Shown here: piece by piece, positions 1 to 8,149 of the stretch | Layout: each line of letters opens with the position of its first letter | Numbering within the stretch: the stretch's first letter is position 1 | Assembly: GCF_004339805.1 (NCBI RefSeq) | Contig: NZ_SLUI01000008.1 | Coordinates: forward strand, 124,001 to 188,000 | Length of the DNA stretch: 64,000 nt | Source: Anaerospora hongkongensis | Lineage (GTDB): Bacteria; Bacillota; Negativicutes; Sporomusales; DSM-15969 | Reading direction: 5' to 3' | Notes under the pieces: model-generated | The model's input: the letters and a program-made list of their open reading frames with translations, nothing else | The model's database searches: none | Told to the model about the DNA's origin: nothing | Position numbers and translations under genes: made by a program

Positions 1-119
1 ACGAGCGCCGAATTGCCCGGGCAAGCCCCGCAGCTTTCACAATTATTATGCCGGCTCGCTTTTATCTTGGCCGTTTTTCCTGTAACCTCCAACACAACAC
101 CCTCCTGGCGCTTAACCAT
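1..119 (-). CDS. RseC/SoxR-reducing-type protein, N-terminal fragment (cut by window edge)
   Basis: The first 39 codons of a minus-strand gene run off the left edge. The start ATG at 117-119 follows a strong ribosome site (GGAGGGGGAA, 121-130). The visible protein begins MVKRQEGVVLEV and carries a cysteine cluster of the form C-E-S-C-G-A-C near residues 29-34, typical of the N-terminal part of RseC family proteins (positive regulators of sigma E / SoxR-reducing system, usually with two membrane segments further on). The membrane part lies outside the window, so the family call rests on the N-terminus alone. It is not in the same transcript as the next gene if the hairpins at 299-422 terminate. 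Confidence 0.6.
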   Translation of the reverse strand, partial: MVKRQEGVVLEVTGKTAKIKASRHNNCESCGACPGNSAL

Positions 120-223
120 ATTCCCCCTCCTTTTTGTCTACTATTCTATTAGCATCATATTCTTACATTACACATCTTAGTAACATTCTTTATCCTTTCT
201 GCTTTCAATTATCATTTCCTGCT

Positions 224-292
224 AATTTACGGTAAATTTACAACTTTGGCAATATTGATTTATTTTATGTAATCACGGCTTTTACCGGTAAA
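224..292. promoter_or_regulatory. Two TTTAC/GTAAA palindromes upstream of the RseC-like gene
   Basis: Two related short palindromes lie in the 312-bp gap: AATTTACGGTAAATT at 224-238 and TTTACCGGTAAA at 281-292, centres about 56 bp apart. They sit 105-175 bp upstream of the RseC-like start. They could be operator half-sites for one regulator, but no regulator is identified. The remainder of the gap holds only the two terminator hairpins and AT-rich DNA. Confidence 0.25.
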
Positions 293-298
293 TAAAAG

Positions 299-327
299 AA
301 GGGAGAGTGTTTAATGCACTCTCCCTT
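299..327 (-). terminator. Rho-independent terminator
   Basis: Perfect 11-bp stem (299-309 with 317-327) and a 7-nt loop. On the minus strand it is followed by a T-rich run (TTTTATTT). It lies downstream of the 180-residue membrane protein gene and is probably its main terminator. Confidence 0.7.
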
Positions 328-397
328 AGTTCATACATAAAGAAAATTTATATTGATTTTTTTATACAAATAAGCCAATCACCTGCGGATAAAGAAT

Positions 398-422
398 CCC
401 GGGTACAGTAATTGTACCCGGG
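398..422 (-). terminator. Strong hairpin just after the stop of the 432-974 gene
   Basis: Perfect 10-bp stem (398-407 with 413-422), loop 408-412, only 10 bp past the stop codon. The following minus-strand sequence (ATTCTTTA) is only moderately T-rich, so it may act together with the hairpin at 299-327. Confidence 0.5.
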
Positions 423-431
423 GCTCTTACT

Positions 432-974
432 TCACTCTTTTTCATTTAAGATAATATTGCGTACAGCTTCTTCCTCTGAAATCCGCACCTTGTTAGGCAA
501 GCGCTGATTTAAGCCATTCAATAGTTCTTCACTTGCTTTAAAAAATACTTTCTGATTTTCAGTTTTGCCCTTTTTCATTACCCGAAAGGCCAGTGTCCAG
601 ACCTTACGTCCGTCAAGCGCGGAGTGAAGACGGTATGTGCGGCGAAACTTAACGGCACCTACCAGTTTGGGAACATAGTCATAAATACCAAAAACATCTT
701 TATAGGGTATCTCATGCACCTGAGTGCCGAATAAGCTCTTTTTCGTAATCCGGAACACTTTTTTGTCTAATTCATAGGTAAGCTTTGATTGTGCCCTGTC
801 AATCAATACAAAAATGATCATTAATTCAGCAAAAACTTCCAGCGGAGAGAAAAAGCCAATATCAAAATACCGATAAACACTAAAACCAATCATCGCAACA
901 AGCATAATTACACTAAAAGAAATAGCGTACGTATTCTTTTGGGTAACAATAGACCGATCTACAATTTTCTCCAT
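432..974 (-). CDS. Small membrane protein with PH-like domain, function unknown
   Basis: This gene encodes 180 residues. Two hydrophobic segments near residues 15-35 and 41-58 probably form a short membrane hairpin. The rest (about 60-180) is soluble and rich in alternating beta-type sequence, resembling bacterial PH-like (bPH) membrane proteins; that resemblance is a judgement from architecture, not a search. The start ATG follows AGGAGGAAAT. A possible promoter is TTGTAC (1031-1036), 18 bp, TATACT (1007-1012). It stands alone, with terminators on both sides, so context gives no function. Confidence 0.65.
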   Translation of the reverse strand: MEKIVDRSIVTQKNTYAISFSVIMLVAMIGFSVYRYFDIGFFSPLEVFAELMIIFVLIDRAQSKLTYELDKKVFRITKKSLFGTQVHEIPYKDVFGIYDYVPKLVGAVKFRRTYRLHSALDGRKVWTLAFRVMKKGKTENQKVFFKASEELLNGLNQRLPNKVRISEEEAVRNIILNEKE

Positions 975-1006
975 ATTTCCTCCTGTATCACTAAACTTAC
1001 CGTTAT

Positions 1007-1036
1007 AGTATACAGTATTTAAAGTAATCCGTACAA
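1007..1036 (-). promoter_or_regulatory. Possible sigma-A promoter for the 432-974 gene
   Basis: On the minus strand TTGTAC (1031-1036) and TATACT (1007-1012) are separated by 18 bp, about 35 bp before the start codon. It is a sequence match only. Confidence 0.35.
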
Positions 1037-1046
1037 TATGTTGACA

Positions 1047-1078
1047 AAATAAAATGGCCGGGATTTATTCCCGGCCAT
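1047..1078 (-). terminator. Terminator of the first dicarboxylate carrier gene
   Basis: A perfect 10-bp GC-rich stem (1054-1063 with 1069-1078), loop TTTAT, is followed on the minus strand by TTTTATTTTG. It lies 15 bp past the stop codon of the 1093-2436 gene. Confidence 0.85.
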
Positions 1079-1092
1079 ACAGAATGAATGAA

Positions 1093-2436
1093 TTAGAGAT
1101 TGAGCAATCCAAAGAAGACATAGCAGACGATTGCGCCAACCACTGACATGGACAGACCCCAGATCAACAGGTTACGGAACAATTTTGCTTTATCTTCATG
1201 CTCACCGGCGCAAGCGATGCAAAGAGCGCCGAGCGTAGAAAGAGGCGAAGTATCAACTAAGTGAGCACCGATGTTGATTGAAGAAATCATAGCAATTGGG
1301 TTACCGCCGCCAACTTCTTTAATCAAGCCGGGAACCATTGGCAGGAACATCGGCATAACTACGCCGGACGAGCTGGAGTATGCTGATATAGCACCTGTAA
1401 TCAAACCAAGCCAAGCATTAACTGTGGTAGGAGTAGAGATAGCGCCAATTACTTTAACCAGAGCATTGAGTCCGCCGGCTTTATCCATAACTTCGATAAG
1501 CACGGTTACACCGCACACCATGAGCATTACGCCCCAGGGCATTACCTTAATAGCGGCTTTGCTGTCCCCTGAGCCAGTCAGCATCAATACGCCAGCCAGC
1601 ATAAAGGCAATGGAACCAACATTACTCAATAGATTCAGGACAGTTTTGGAGAATAAGGCTTTCGTTGCAGGCAAGCCGGGAAGTACAACCAAGAGGATCA
1701 AAATGCCTACCATTGAGAGTGTAAGAATTTGATGCTTATTGAAAGGTTCCGGTTTGGGAGCCAATTCATCAATATTGAGCGTTTCACCGCGTTGTTTCTT
1801 AATCCAGGCCCAGCCGCCAAGAATAAAGAAGCCGCCAATATTAACCAAACCTTGCGCAATTTCCGAGTTAAAGTGAATTTTCCAGGCAAGGCCGGATAAG
1901 TCGGTAATTCCTAGGCCGCCTGCCATTTTAGCAATAATACCATTAGATATAATACCAGTAGGAGCAAAAGGTGAGAACGCAGCGCCGTTAGCGGCACCAA
2001 CAACAATCAGGGTCATCAGGAAAGCCGGCATCCCGATACGGGTGGCAATCGCCATCGCAACCGGTGCCATCAACGCTGTTCCGGCAATGTTACCAGGTCC
2101 GATAGTTGTTACAAACGTAGTAAGAACAAAAATAATTAATGGCATAAATGCAGTGTTGCCTTTGCAAAGCCGTACGGAATAAGCAGTCAGCTTTTCCATC
2201 GTGCCATTTGTTTGGGCCATACCAAATAGGAAAGTAACACCGACAAGAATCATGAAAAGTCCGGTTGGGAAATAGCCCATTACTTTGGCAGCTGTTGTCT
2301 CTCCCCAGATACCGCCAACGATTATTGCGAAAGCGATGCCAAGGAAACCAACGTTCAAATCTTCATTTACACAACTGATAATTACGACAATGAGTAGGGC
2401 AACAATTGACATAATTGCAGCCAATGAAATTTCCAT
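1093..2436 (-). CDS. MatC-type/SLC13-like dicarboxylate carrier (copy 1)
   Basis: This is a 447-residue polytopic membrane protein of the ion transporter superfamily, closest in motifs to the malonate/dicarboxylate carrier MatC. Visible family marks are GPGNIAGTALMAPVA (about 114-128), AAFSPFAPTGIISNGI (about 152-167), SSSGVVMPMFLPMVPG and DTSPLSTLGALC near the C-terminus. It is a close paralogue of the gene at 2830-4131 in the same orientation, so the two arose by tandem duplication. They lie downstream of the methylmalonyl-CoA decarboxylase operon, which suggests uptake or exchange of succinate, malonate or another dicarboxylate; the substrate is inferred. The first copy has its own terminator and a 393-bp upstream gap with an inverted repeat, so it is probably regulated separately. 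Confidence 0.75.
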   Translation of the reverse strand: MEISLAAIMSIVALLIVVIISCVNEDLNVGFLGIAFAIIVGGIWGETTAAKVMGYFPTGLFMILVGVTFLFGMAQTNGTMEKLTAYSVRLCKGNTAFMPLIIFVLTTFVTTIGPGNIAGTALMAPVAMAIATRIGMPAFLMTLIVVGAANGAAFSPFAPTGIISNGIIAKMAGGLGITDLSGLAWKIHFNSEIAQGLVNIGGFFILGGWAWIKKQRGETLNIDELAPKPEPFNKHQILTLSMVGILILLVVLPGLPATKALFSKTVLNLLSNVGSIAFMLAGVLMLTGSGDSKAAIKVMPWGVMLMVCGVTVLIEVMDKAGGLNALVKVIGAISTPTTVNAWLGLITGAISAYSSSSGVVMPMFLPMVPGLIKEVGGGNPIAMISSINIGAHLVDTSPLSTLGALCIACAGEHEDKAKLFRNLLIWGLSMSVVGAIVCYVFFGLLNL

Positions 2437-2617
2437 GTGAATTCCCCCCTATTGTATTTTCAGCTTAACTTTCCATGAGGTACTGCTTTTGTCCACATTT
2501 TAGCAGGAGGATGTTGAACAGTTGCTCTAATTATTCTTCGATTTGCAATAAAAACAATAATATACACATATACATAGTGTACGCATCCTCTCCGGCAAGG
2601 CATCACTCCTTTCTATG

Positions 2618-2649
2618 ACATAATAGTATCACTAAAGATACTATTATGT
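2618..2649. repeat. Perfect 13-bp inverted repeat, candidate operator
   Basis: Arms at 2618-2630 and 2637-2649 are perfectly complementary (ACATAATAGTATC and its complement) with a 6-bp spacer. It stands about 180 bp upstream of the 1093-2436 gene in a 393-bp gap that otherwise holds no gene. No T-run follows, so it looks more like a protein-binding site than a terminator. No matching copy was noticed upstream of the paralogue at 2830-4131. Confidence 0.4.
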
Positions 2650-2788
2650 AAATAATAAATACTCTGAAAATTTAAACCAATTAAGGAAACATAGGGATTT
2701 TATTTCCTATAAAATTCCTCTATGTCTCTATAGATATAAGTTATTCTAGCTGCAAGATAAAAATCCTTCTTTTGCTAAAAAAAGACAC

Positions 2789-2824
2789 AAAAAAAAGAGA
2801 GGCATAAAGCCTCTCTTTTTTTTT
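2789..2824. terminator. Terminator of the second dicarboxylate carrier gene
   Basis: Stem AAAAAAGAGAGGC (2791-2803) pairs with its complement (from 2809), loop ATAAA. A and T runs on both sides make it work in either direction. It follows the 2830-4131 gene directly. Confidence 0.9.
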
Positions 2825-2829
2825 ACTGC

Positions 2830-4131
2830 TTATAGTCCAAGCACACCAAAAGCTACATAGCAGACAAGCGCACCAACAACCGACATGGATAAGCCCCACA
2901 ACATTAAGTTACGGAACAATTTCGCTTTGTCTTCATGTTCTGCAGCACTGGCGATACAGAGAGCACCTAAGGTAGACAGAGGTGAAGTATCAACCAAGTG
3001 GGCTCCGATGTTGATCGAAGAAATCAGGGCAATAGGGTTACCGCCCCCTACTTCTTTGATCAAGCCAGGTACCATAGGCAGGAACATCGGCATTACAACG
3101 CCTGAAGAGCTGGAGTAAGCCGAAATGATGCCGGTAATGAAACCAAGAACACCATTAATCGTAACAGGGTTAGAAATAACACCGATCATTTTAACCATAG
3201 CAAGCAGACCGCCAGCTTGGTCCATGATGTCAATCAGTACGGACATACCGCACACCATGACAATAACGCCCCAAGGCATAGCTTTTACAGCTTTGGCATC
3301 ATCAGCGATTTCAAACAGCAGGAAGATTGCACCGATACCGAAAGCAACGGCACCAACATCCCATTTCAGGAAGATAACAGAAATAACAAGAGCAACAATA
3401 CCTGCTAAAGTAGCCCATTGTTTAGTTGTAAAAGGTTCTGGTTTGGGAGCAATTTCATCAATGTTCAGAGCACTGCCGCCACTTTGTTTTCTCATCCAGG
3501 CTAAGCCGCCAAAGAGAAAGAACCCACCGAAGTTAACAAGACCTTGCACAACTTCAGAGTTAAAGTGAACTTTCCAAGCAAGACTGGATAAGGAGTCTGC
3601 AGGAATTCCCAATTGGGGAGCCATTTTGGCAATGATACCATTAGAAATGATACCGGTAGGTGCAAAAGGTGAAAACGCAGCACCGTTGGCAGCGCCAACG
3701 ATCAGCATTGTCATAGCCATTGCAGGTACGCCGATACGACCGGCGATAGCCATACCTACAGGAGCCAATAAAGCAGTGGAAGCAATATTACCAGGTCCAA
3801 TAGTTGTTACCAAAGTAACCAGGAAAAAGAAGATAATAGGGATTAATGCTGTATTGCCTTTAGCAAGACGTACAGAATAAGCACTAAACTTTTCCATCGT
3901 ACCGTTTACCTGGGCGCAGGCAAACATAAAGGTAACTCCGACAAGGATCATAAACAGGCCAACCGGCCACCCTTTGAAAATTGCGGCTACTTTTAAGCCA
4001 GAGAACACAATACCAACAAACAGAGCAGCTGCAATTCCAAGAATACCTACGTTCATTTCTTTGAAGCAAGAAATGATGACTATGATGCCGAGAGCGATCA
4101 TAGACGCTAATGCAGGGGTACTGATATCCAT
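2830..4131 (-). CDS. MatC-type/SLC13-like dicarboxylate carrier (copy 2)
   Basis: This 433-residue multi-span carrier is the paralogue of the 1093-2436 product. It keeps the same blocks: GPGNIASTALLAPVG near 113-127, AAFSPFAPTGIISNGI, SSSGVVMPMFLPMVPG and DTSPLSTLGALC. The main differences are a shorter central region and a shifted hydrophilic loop after the repeat of the first half. The start ATG has an AGGAGACAAC-type ribosome site. It lies directly downstream of the mmd operon, with a weak TTCG-loop hairpin between, so read-through from mmd is possible. A role in dicarboxylate transport for the succinate-propionate pathway is inferred from position. Confidence 0.75.
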   Translation of the reverse strand: MDISTPALASMIALGIIVIISCFKEMNVGILGIAAALFVGIVFSGLKVAAIFKGWPVGLFMILVGVTFMFACAQVNGTMEKFSAYSVRLAKGNTALIPIIFFFLVTLVTTIGPGNIASTALLAPVGMAIAGRIGVPAMAMTMLIVGAANGAAFSPFAPTGIISNGIIAKMAPQLGIPADSLSSLAWKVHFNSEVVQGLVNFGGFFLFGGLAWMRKQSGGSALNIDEIAPKPEPFTTKQWATLAGIVALVISVIFLKWDVGAVAFGIGAIFLLFEIADDAKAVKAMPWGVIVMVCGMSVLIDIMDQAGGLLAMVKMIGVISNPVTINGVLGFITGIISAYSSSSGVVMPMFLPMVPGLIKEVGGGNPIALISSINIGAHLVDTSPLSTLGALCIASAAEHEDKAKLFRNLMLWGLSMSVVGALVCYVAFGVLGL

Positions 4132-4264
4132 GTTGTCTCCTCCTTGTATTTATTTTGTTCCAGCTAAGCTACGATTCTTGAGCCAATAAGAGGACTCCAC
4201 TGTTGTGACAAAACACGTAGTATGAATCGCAAAAACAAGGCTTAACATTGGGAACTTAATATGG

Positions 4265-4282
4265 TTAATGCCGAAGCATTAA
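4265..4282 (-). terminator. TTCG-loop hairpin at the end of the mmd operon
   Basis: Stem TTAATGC/GCATTAA closes a TTCG tetraloop on the minus strand, 11 bp past the last mmd gene. No strong T-run follows, so it may be a 3' stabiliser or a leaky terminator before the carrier gene. Confidence 0.4.
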
Positions 4283-4292
4283 TCACCAGATT

Positions 4293-4442
4293 CTAATCTT
4301 CGTCTTCTTCCTCTTCTTCTACAGGAGCAGGGAAAGCGGAATGAAGAGCTTTCGTTGCCATTATGAATACACCAATTACAATAAACATAGTTGGCAGAGC
4401 GACAAACAGCATAGTTACTGCAGCACTAGTAGCTTGACTCAT
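4293..4442 (-). CDS. OadG-related small membrane subunit of the decarboxylase pump, 49 aa
   Basis: This small gene encodes a 49-residue protein starting MSQATSAAVTML. Residues about 10-30 form one membrane helix, and the tail ends in an acidic run (V-E-E-E-E-E-D-E-D). It has an AGGAGG ribosome site 9 bp before the ATG and sits 16 bp after mmdB in the same direction. This architecture matches the membrane anchor half of OadG/MmdD gamma/delta subunits, or the small epsilon-type subunit of Na+-pumping decarboxylases. In this operon the soluble half appears as a separate gene (6186-6503). It probably anchors the carboxyltransferase to MmdB. The name is by resemblance and position. Confidence 0.75.
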   Translation of the reverse strand: MSQATSAAVTMLFVALPTMFIVIGVFIMATKALHSAFPAPVEEEEEDED

Positions 4443-4458
4443 CTTATTCTACCTCCTT

Positions 4459-5616
4459 TTACTTCGCCAGCGCCGGAATTAACGCTAGAACCAGACCACC
4501 GGCTACAACGGATGCAACCTGACCGGCAACGTTAACGCCAATTGCGTGTTGAATAATGAAGTTTGTAGGATCTTCTTTCAGAGCCATTTTTGCAATAACG
4601 CGTCCCGACATCGGGAATGCAGAAATACCGCAAGCACCAACCATCGGATTAATCTTAGTAGAGCTGAAGAGATTGAGCAGTTTAGCGAACAATACGCCGC
4701 CAACAGTGTCAAATACGAAAGCAACTGCACCAAGAACCATGATCAAACCAACATCCCAGGTTAAGAAGCGATCAGCAGTCATAGTTCCGCCGACAGTAAT
4801 GCCGAGGAGCAAGGTAACAAGATTTGCCAGCTCATTTTCTGCGCAGCTGGAAAGATTCTCAGTAACACCGGATTCTTTCAACAGGTTACCAAACATAAGT
4901 GCGCCAATCAGAGCAACTGAAATAGGAGCTACAATACCAGCAATGATGACAATCATCAGAGGGAATAAGAATTTAGTGGTTTGCGAAACAGGTTCTTCCC
5001 CTTGGAAGCCCATTTTAATTTTCCGTTCAGCTTCGGTAGTAATTGCTTTAATAACCGGAGGCTGAATAACAGGAACGAGAGACATATAGGAATAAGCGGC
5101 AACAGATAGAGGTCCAAGCAAGTCAACAGCATAACGGCTTGCTACGTAAATAGTAGTCGGGCCGTCAGCAGCACCGATAATACCGATTGAAGCGGCATGC
5201 GGGAAGCTGAAACCAACAAGGGTTGCGCCAATAGCAGTAGCGAAAATACCGAACTGAGCAGCTGCTGCAAACAGCATTACAGACGGACGGCGAATCAATG
5301 GCGCAAAATCGCACATTGCACCGATAGCAATAAAAATAAGTACAGGGAACAATTCATTAGCGATACCGGCTTTGTAAAGAACGATGAGGAATCCTTCTTC
5401 ACCTGGTACCTGTGAAACAGCTGAGGAAAAGGGAATATTTGCAAGAATAGCACCGAAGCCCATCGGCAGCAATAATGCAGGCTCATAGTCTTTTGCTACT
5501 GCCAGCCAAATCAGGATTGACCCGATTGCCCACATGACTACGTGTGTAAGTTTCAGGCCGATAAAGCCTTGCAGCAGTTCGTCCAGCCAAGGATATTGCA
5601 TAAACAATGCTTCCAT
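4459..5616 (-). CDS. mmdB: Methylmalonyl-CoA decarboxylase beta subunit (Na+ pump)
   Basis: This 385-residue integral membrane subunit takes carboxybiotin from the carrier, releases CO2 and exports Na+. The sequence is typical of the OadB/MmdB/GcdB family: an N-terminal amphipathic start, many membrane helices, the block GAADGPTTIYVASR (about 148-161) with the conserved Asp, and GACGISAFPMSGRV near 333-346. The length equals the family norm. It follows the biotin carrier gene after a 119-bp gap with two hairpins, unusual in an otherwise tight operon, and is followed by the 49-residue subunit. Substrate is assigned from the operon (mutase, epimerase, mmdA). Confidence 0.93.
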   Translation of the reverse strand: MEALFMQYPWLDELLQGFIGLKLTHVVMWAIGSILIWLAVAKDYEPALLLPMGFGAILANIPFSSAVSQVPGEEGFLIVLYKAGIANELFPVLIFIAIGAMCDFAPLIRRPSVMLFAAAAQFGIFATAIGATLVGFSFPHAASIGIIGAADGPTTIYVASRYAVDLLGPLSVAAYSYMSLVPVIQPPVIKAITTEAERKIKMGFQGEEPVSQTTKFLFPLMIVIIAGIVAPISVALIGALMFGNLLKESGVTENLSSCAENELANLVTLLLGITVGGTMTADRFLTWDVGLIMVLGAVAFVFDTVGGVLFAKLLNLFSSTKINPMVGACGISAFPMSGRVIAKMALKEDPTNFIIQHAIGVNVAGQVASVVAGGLVLALIPALAK

Positions 5617-5637
5617 TGGTAGTTTACCCTCCCATTA

Positions 5638-5721
5638 AATAACTATTGCTATAGTTATTGTTTTAAATTTTATTAACTTGGAGACCTGTAGGATTTCAAG
5701 TGCTTTGCTAACTTGAAATCC
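5638..5721 (-). promoter_or_regulatory. Two intra-operon hairpins between mmdC and mmdB
   Basis: Two perfect stem-loops lie in the 119-bp spacer: an 11-bp stem (5691-5701 with 5711-5721, 9-nt loop) and a 9-bp stem (5638-5646 with 5651-5659, 4-nt loop). Neither has a clear T-run on the minus strand. They could be processing or stabilising elements that let the soluble subunits be made in excess over the membrane pump. This role is an inference. Confidence 0.45.
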
Positions 5722-5735
5722 GTATCTCCTGAAAA

Positions 5736-6158
5736 TTAACCTTTGATAACAGCCAGAACTTGACCAGGTTTTACGCTTTCGCCAGCAGCAACGTTGATGG
5801 ATTTAACCACGCCTGCAGCAGGAGCGCCAATTTCGTTTTGCATTTTCATAGCTTCTAACAGCATGATAACGTCGCCTTTTTTAACGGTAGTGCCTTCTTT
5901 AGCAACGATTTTGCTTACTTTACCAGGCATTGGAGCTGTGATCGGGGTGTCACCAGCAGCAACTTCAGCAGGAGCTGCTTTAGGAGCAGGAGCGGCTGCA
6001 GGAGCAGCTGCCGCAACAGGAGCGGCTGCAACAGGAGCAGCTGCAGGAGCAGGAGCGGCTGCAGGAGCAGCTGCAGGAGCTGCGGAAATAGCTACGCCTT
6101 CTTCTTGCACCTCAACGTTATAAGCTACACCATTAACATTTACTTTGAATTTTCTCAT
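5736..6158 (-). CDS. mmdC: Biotin carrier subunit of methylmalonyl-CoA decarboxylase
   Basis: This 140-residue protein shuttles CO2 on biotin between the carboxyltransferase MmdA and the membrane subunit MmdB. A short N-terminal segment (1-25) is followed by a flexible Ala/Pro linker (about 26-66) and a biotinyl domain (70-140) with the biotinylation motif EAMKM; the target lysine is residue 105. The linker is coded by a repetitive GCA/GCT-rich stretch (about 5960-6080), a likely site of length change. The gene follows the delta-like subunit by 27 bp. Confidence 0.93.
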   Translation of the reverse strand: MRKFKVNVNGVAYNVEVQEEGVAISAAPAAAPAAAPAPAAAPVAAAPVAAAAPAAAPAPKAAPAEVAAGDTPITAPMPGKVSKIVAKEGTTVKKGDVIMLLEAMKMQNEIGAPAAGVVKSINVAAGESVKPGQVLAVIKG

Positions 6159-6185
6159 GTTTTTTATCCTCCATTCAATAATTAA

Positions 6186-6503
6186 TTAAGCAAATTGACG
6201 GCCATCCATAACTTTTTGGCGACCGCTAGCTGCCCAGGCGTTAGTTGTACGTTTTATCCGTACTGCATGAGAGCCGGCTGTACGAGCATGTACAGTAGCT
6301 GCTACGATGGCTGCAATCATTTCAGCATCATCCATCATGGAGTTGATGCTGGCCGTAATGGCAGCAACAACTTTAGGATCGATTTCTCCGTCAACTGTGA
6401 CACTTGACGGTTGTTCATCAGCGGCAGGAGCAACCTTCTCTTTTTTCTTTTTTACTGGTTGAGCCGGTTTTCCGCCACCGAACAATGAATCAAAAAAACC
6501 CAT
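6186..6503 (-). CDS. mmdD: Soluble delta-like subunit of methylmalonyl-CoA decarboxylase (no membrane helix)
   Basis: This 105-residue protein has a short N-terminal segment (MGFFDSLFGGG), a Lys-rich linker and a C-terminal domain (about 45-105) with the VVAAITASI...WAASGRQKVMDGR pattern typical of the C-terminal part of MmdD/OadG subunits, which bind the carboxyltransferase. Family members usually start with a membrane helix; this one has none. The missing helix appears to be supplied by the separate 49-residue subunit at 4293-4442. It lies between mmdA (26-bp gap) and mmdC. The identity is by position and C-terminal pattern; the gene symbol is provisional. Confidence 0.75.
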   Translation of the reverse strand: MGFFDSLFGGGKPAQPVKKKKEKVAPAADEQPSSVTVDGEIDPKVVAAITASINSMMDDAEMIAAIVAATVHARTAGSHAVRIKRTTNAWAASGRQKVMDGRQFA

Positions 6504-6529
6504 TATTCATTCCCCTTTCTTTTTGCGGG

Positions 6530-8059
6530 TTATAGCGGAATATTGCCGTGCTTCTTAGCAGGGCGTGCTTCACGCTTGCTAGCCAGCATATTCAATGCAG
6601 TGATAATGCGAGGTCTGGTTTCTTTTGGTTCGATAACAATATCAACAAATCCGCGCTCAGCTGCTTTGTAAGGAGTTGCAAACTCTTCAACATATTGAGC
6701 TGTTTTTTCAGCTGCATCAGCAGCACCGCGGAAAATGATATTAGCGGCACCAGCAGGTCCCATAACCGCAATTTCCGATGTAGGCCAAGCAAGTACCTGA
6801 TCAGCACCTAAGTCTTGTGAGCACATTGCTAAGTAGGAACCGCCATAAGCTTTACGGGTGATAAGAGTAATTTTTGGTACAGTTGCTTCTGAATAAGCAT
6901 ACAGCATTTTTGCACCATGACGAATGATGCCGCCGTATTCTTGATCAGTACCAGGCAGGAAGCCAGGAACGTCAACTAAGTTAACCAACGGAATGTTGAA
7001 AGCATCGCAGCAGCGGATAAAACGTGCCGATTTATCGGAGGCGTTAATATCCAGGCAGCCAGCCATTACTTTCGGTTGGTTAGCAATAATACCAACTGTT
7101 TGTCCGTCGAAACGGGCGTAGCAGGTAATGATATTTTGCGCAAAGTGCGGCTGCACTTCATAGAATTCGCCGTTGTCAACGATTGCTTTAATAACATCTT
7201 TCATGTCATAAGGCATGTTGGAGTTATCAGGCAATAAGCTGTTGAGGCCTTCATCCATGCGGTTTGCATCATCACCGGTTTCATATACAGGAGCTTCTTC
7301 CAGGTTGTTGCTGGGCAGGAAGCTCAAGAGATAACGGATCTGCTGCAGGCAGTCGTCTTCGTTTTCTGTAGCAAAATGAGCCACACCGGATACGGAGTTA
7401 TGTGTCATAGCACCGCCGAGAGCTTCAGACGTTACTTCTTCGGCAGTAACTGATTTAATAACCTGAGGACCGGTAATGAACATTTGGCTGGTGTTTTTAA
7501 CCATGTAGATAAAGTCAGTCAATGCAGGGGAATACACTGCACCGCCTGCGCAAGGTCCCATGATTACGGAAATCTGGGGGATAACACCGGAAGCTAAAGT
7601 GTTGTTAAGGAAGATTTTGCCGTAGCCGGCCAAAGCATCAACCGCTTCTTGAATACGAGCGCCGCCGGAATCATTAATTCCAACGATAGGAGCACCCATT
7701 TTCAATGCAAGATTTTGCACTTTGACGATTTTAGCTGCGTGCATTTCACCAAGAGAACCGCCTTCAACGGTAAAGTCCTGTGCAAATGCATAAACTAAAC
7801 GGCCGTCAATCGTACCGTAGCCAGTTACAACACCTTCACCTGGCAACTCTTTTTCACTCATGCCGAAATTGACACAACGATGGGTTACAAATTGGTCCAA
7901 TTCAACAAAAGTACCTGCGTCGAACAGCTTTTCAATACGTTCGCGAGCAGTCATTTTACCGGAAGCATGCTGCTTCTCGATACGCTTTACGCCGCCGCCC
8001 AGCTTAACTTTTTCTTGCTTCTTTTTCAGAAGAGCAATTTTTTCTTGAACAGTAGCCAT
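6530..8059 (-). CDS. mmdA: Methylmalonyl-CoA decarboxylase alpha subunit (carboxyltransferase)
   Basis: This 509-residue protein transfers the carboxyl group of (S)-methylmalonyl-CoA to biotin, giving propionyl-CoA. It has the two crotonase-like carboxyltransferase halves. Visible marks are GGVKRIEKQHASGKMTARERI at the N-terminus (family start), GGSLGEMHAAK, GINDSGGARIQE and GPCAGGAVYSPA in the first half, and NLVDVPGFLPGTDQE with KAYGGSYLAM in the second. The length is normal. Acyl-CoA carboxylase beta subunits (PccB) share this fold, but the adjacent mmdB and delta-like genes make the decarboxylase call secure. It lies 90 bp after the epimerase. Confidence 0.93.
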   Translation of the reverse strand: MATVQEKIALLKKKQEKVKLGGGVKRIEKQHASGKMTARERIEKLFDAGTFVELDQFVTHRCVNFGMSEKELPGEGVVTGYGTIDGRLVYAFAQDFTVEGGSLGEMHAAKIVKVQNLALKMGAPIVGINDSGGARIQEAVDALAGYGKIFLNNTLASGVIPQISVIMGPCAGGAVYSPALTDFIYMVKNTSQMFITGPQVIKSVTAEEVTSEALGGAMTHNSVSGVAHFATENEDDCLQQIRYLLSFLPSNNLEEAPVYETGDDANRMDEGLNSLLPDNSNMPYDMKDVIKAIVDNGEFYEVQPHFAQNIITCYARFDGQTVGIIANQPKVMAGCLDINASDKSARFIRCCDAFNIPLVNLVDVPGFLPGTDQEYGGIIRHGAKMLYAYSEATVPKITLITRKAYGGSYLAMCSQDLGADQVLAWPTSEIAVMGPAGAANIIFRGAADAAEKTAQYVEEFATPYKAAERGFVDIVIEPKETRPRIITALNMLASKREARPAKKHGNIPL

Positions 8060-8149
8060 CTTACACCTCCATTAGAAATCCGGACACTAGTCCAAATCAT
8101 ACAGTATCATATTTTAGCGTATTTTGGTAGTTTTTGATACTAAAATTAA

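Noticed and set aside
5794..6123. Plus-strand Ala/Gly-rich open frame
   Set aside because: It is the antisense of the Ala/Pro linker of mmdC; the repetitive codons leave the opposite strand open.
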